Shown piece after piece: positions 5,543 through 7,274 of a DNA stretch of 7,274 nucleotides. This DNA comes from Oscillospiraceae bacterium (GTDB taxonomy: Bacteria > Bacillota > Clostridia > Oscillospirales > Ruminococcaceae): NCBI GenBank assembly GCA_029062865.1, contig JAIDPG010000174.1:1-7274 (forward strand). Reading direction: 5' to 3'. The first letter of the stretch is position 1. Every line of letters begins with the position of its first letter. A program made the translations under genes and the position numbers. Below the pieces are notes generated by a model. The model was not told the DNA's origin. It made no database searches and saw only the letters and a list, made by a program, of their open reading frames with translations.

Positions 5543-5627
5543 ATACTATGAAGAGCTATGGGCGTAAAAGCGCTCTGATAGTTCACCTAAAACTTTGATG
5601 ATGAACGATTTACATATATCACTTTCG

Positions 5628-5648
5628 AAAGGAGTTGGTATGCTGTGA
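5628..5648 (+). promoter_or_regulatory. Ribosome binding site with a two-codon mini-ORF overlapping a GTG start
   Basis: AAAGGAG (5628-5634) is followed 5 bases later by ATG-CTG-TGA (5640-5648), a Met-Leu-stop mini-ORF. The GTG of the long gene (5645-5647) overlaps the last two codons, 10 bases from the same Shine-Dalgarno. No other start codon is available in the long frame between its upstream stop at 5588-5590 and 5645. Initiation at the ATG would place the ribosome to terminate on the real start, allowing reinitiation. Confidence 0.5.
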
Positions 5649-7274
5649 GATTTAAGAAGGCTATTGCGGCGGGCGTTGCGGCTTGCGTTATGACGGCTTC
5701 GGCGGCGTCTCTTGTGAAGAGCGTAAGCGCGCTCTCCGCGGAAAGCCCCGCGGCGGCTGTTGACGTGACGGTCGAGCTTGTCGGCGTGACGGACGACTAT
5801 GCGGCGAGAGTTCCGCTCAGCGTCGTTCTTGATAATATGATGTACGCTCACGATGTTTTTGCGGAGACAGCTCCCGACGATAACGAGAGCGAGACCCCCG
5901 GCGTGTCCGAAAGCGAACCGGGGGACACTTCGACTGATGTTTCCGAGCTCGAAAGTGAGCCCGCGGAGACCTCCGAACCCGAGAGTGAGCCCGCGGAGGA
6001 AAGCGCTCCGGAAGCTGCCGAGGCTCCCACGGCTGACGAAGAGGTTTCCAAGCCCGAAAGCGAACCCGCGGATATTACAAACATTCCCGAGGAGGAAGTG
6101 CCCGAGGCGGCTTCTCCCGATAACGAAAACAGCGAAATTCCCGAGGACAACGAAGAGCCGGGAGCTTCGGAAGAAGCTCCCGAAGCTCCCGAGCCGCTCC
6201 ACAAGCGCGGCGACAAGGTGGAGCTTCCCGACGGCGCGGAGTTCGTCTGGGTCGACGGCGAGCAGTATTCGATAGGCGACAAAAACGCAACGCTGAACCT
6301 TTTCGTTGAGGGCAGCGCGGACAAATACATAGTCGAAAAGACGCTGATTATCGGCACGCAGGCGGAAAACACGGTTTACAACGCAACGTTCGGAATAACC
6401 AAAAACCGCTGGACATTCGATACGGATTTCGAGCTTTACACGACGAATTCCGACGGCGAGAAAACGATGCTGAACGCCGCGCTTTACGACATCGGCGTAA
6501 ATTCGGTGAAATATCTTATCACAAGCGAGGTCGGCGAACGCGACGTTTATCTGAAGCTGTCGCCGAGATTTATGAGAAACGGCGAGATTGCCGAGGACGT
6601 TACGGTTGATGTAATTTACCGCGGCACAAACCCCGTTGACAGCCGTATTCTGGCAGACGGCGGCATCATCGTTGATCTGCTCGCGTTTGACGCGGAGCAC
6701 AATCTTATCACGGAGCAGCGCGAGGTCGCGATTACCGCCGCGGCGGGGACGCTTCGGCTGGGCGCGGCGCTCGACTATAATACCGAAGCGTCTCTTATTC
6801 TCGACGCGGCTTGCGCGATCGATTTTGCGGAGCTTGCCTTCGAGATCGACGAGAGCTTTTTCGGCGAGGAGAATTCCGATCCGCATACTATAATAATAGG
6901 ATCGCTGAGCGCGGGCGCTTTTGAGCTTTCGGAGGATGATGTGCTCAAAGCGGCGCTTGGGCGGTTTAATTCGCTTGACGAGGCGCTTGACGCGGAAGAC
7001 AACAAATCGGCGCTGTTCGGCGAGGGCTTGGTTTTGACTGTCGACAACTGCACGGAGCTCACGCTGTTTATCGAGCAGGGCGCGATTTTCGGAATAAGCG
7101 CGGGCGAGGAGCCGCTCGCGGCGCACGTTCGCTTTATGATCAAGGACAAGGCGGAAGCGCCGGAGATCCCCGAGGAACCGACTATTCCGAAAGAGCCGGA
7201 GGAACCCGGCGATGATCCAGAGCAGCCGATAATTCCCGAAATTCCGCAGGAACCGGAAACGGTTGAGCTGAATT
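5645..7274 (+). CDS. Large secreted acidic protein with Pro/Glu-rich linkers, 3' end outside the window
   Basis: The frame is open for 543 codons to the window edge. The N-terminus RFKKAIAAGVAACVMTASAAS followed by a SALSA site near residue 32 looks like a Sec signal peptide with a rather alanine-rich core. A short domain follows (about 39-72), then an acidic Ser/Glu/Pro-rich low-complexity linker (about 74-185) containing ESEPAE-type repeats. A beta-rich region of about 190-500 has alternating hydrophobic and charged strands (for example NATLNLFVEG, KYIVEKTLIIG, EDVTVDVIYRG). A second PEEP-type Pro/Glu linker begins near 504 and runs out of the window. The layout (signal, acidic linker, folded region, acidic linker) suits an extracellular or surface protein of a Gram-positive gut anaerobe, perhaps anchored by a domain further downstream. 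No catalytic motif, dockerin or sortase motif is visible in this part, and I recognise no family. GTG is the only usable start. GC-rich composition matches the backbone. Confidence 0.8.
   Translation, partial: MRFKKAIAAGVAACVMTASAASLVKSVSALSAESPAAAVDVTVELVGVTDDYAARVPLSVVLDNMMYAHDVFAETAPDDNESETPGVSESEPGDTSTDVSELESEPAETSEPESEPAEESAPEAAEAPTADEEVSKPESEPADITNIPEEEVPEAASPDNENSEIPEDNEEPGASEEAPEAPEPLHKRGDKVELPDGAEFVWVDGEQYSIGDKNATLNLFVEGSADKYIVEKTLIIGTQAENTVYNATFGITKNRWTFDTDFELYTTNSDGEKTMLNAALYDIGVNSVKYLITSEVGERDVYLKLSPRFMRNGEIAEDVTVDVIYRGTNPVDSRILADGGIIVDLLAFDAEHNLITEQREVAITAAAGTLRLGAALDYNTEASLILDAACAIDFAELAFEIDESFFGEENSDPHTIIIGSLSAGAFELSEDDVLKAALGRFNSLDEALDAEDNKSALFGEGLVLTVDNCTELTLFIEQGAIFGISAGEEPLAAHVRFMIKDKAEAPEIPEEPTIPKEPEEPGDDPEQPIIPEIPQEPETVELN
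5909..6073 (+). repeat. Degenerate ESEPAE-coding repeats in the acidic linker
   Basis: Four copies of an 18-base unit encoding Glu-Ser-Glu-Pro-(Ala/Gly)-(Glu/Asp) begin at 5909, 5951, 5981 and 6056. The copies at 5951-5968 and 5981-5998 differ by one base (GAAAGTGAGC versus GAGAGTGAGC, then the same CCGCGGAG). Spacings of 42, 30 and 75 bases are all multiples of three, so copy changes would leave the frame intact. The repeats form a flexible, negatively charged spacer and could expand or contract by slippage. Confidence 0.6.

Noticed and set aside
5546..7126. A 526-codon open frame on the minus strand opposite the secreted-protein gene
   Set aside because: Its translation is rich in Arg, Val and Leu without domain features. 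The plus-strand frame has a signal peptide, ribosome binding site and promoter. The antisense opening follows from the GC-rich codon bias.

Overview
The window looks like a chromosomal segment from a Gram-positive anaerobe of the class Clostridia, probably near the Ruminococcus/Oscillospiraceae gut lineages. This is inferred from strong AGGAGG-type ribosome binding sites, TTGACA/TATAAT-type promoters, a clostridial-style EF-G paralogue and a MarR-flavin oxidoreductase-type pair. No ribosomal RNA or other taxonomic marker is present, so the placement is tentative.

Region 1 (1-2760) is GC-rich backbone. A consensus promoter and a roughly 120-base leader precede a full-length EF-G-like translational GTPase (181-2199) whose NKxD guanine-recognition motif has been replaced. 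A perfect 13-bp hairpin follows, then a four-helix membrane protein of DUF1648 type (2269-2760).

Region 2 (about 2770-4475) is a sharply AT-rich island on the same strand. It holds small genes that resemble immunity proteins of polymorphic toxin systems: an Imm74-like protein, a GAD-like/DUF1851 (Tdi1-type) protein and a YezG/DUF600-like protein. A 3'-truncated TPR protein comes last and ends inside a Rho-independent terminator. No toxin gene is present. Short out-of-frame open tails end just upstream of the immunity genes and could be remnants of deleted toxin or immunity genes. The island reads as an orphan immunity cluster laid down by successive toxin/immunity cassette turnover.

Region 3 (4490-5423, minus strand) is a GC-rich two-gene operon: a MarR-family repressor translationally overlapping a pyridoxamine-5'-phosphate-oxidase-like flavoprotein. 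A perfect TTGACA-N17-TATACT promoter is overlaid with two palindromes, which implies autoregulation.

Region 4 (5424-7274) runs divergently from marR. A second promoter and a GTG-started gene encode a large secreted acidic protein with Pro/Glu/Ser-rich linkers. It continues past the window edge and resembles no domain I can name. The long reverse-strand reading frames across it are codon-bias shadows.
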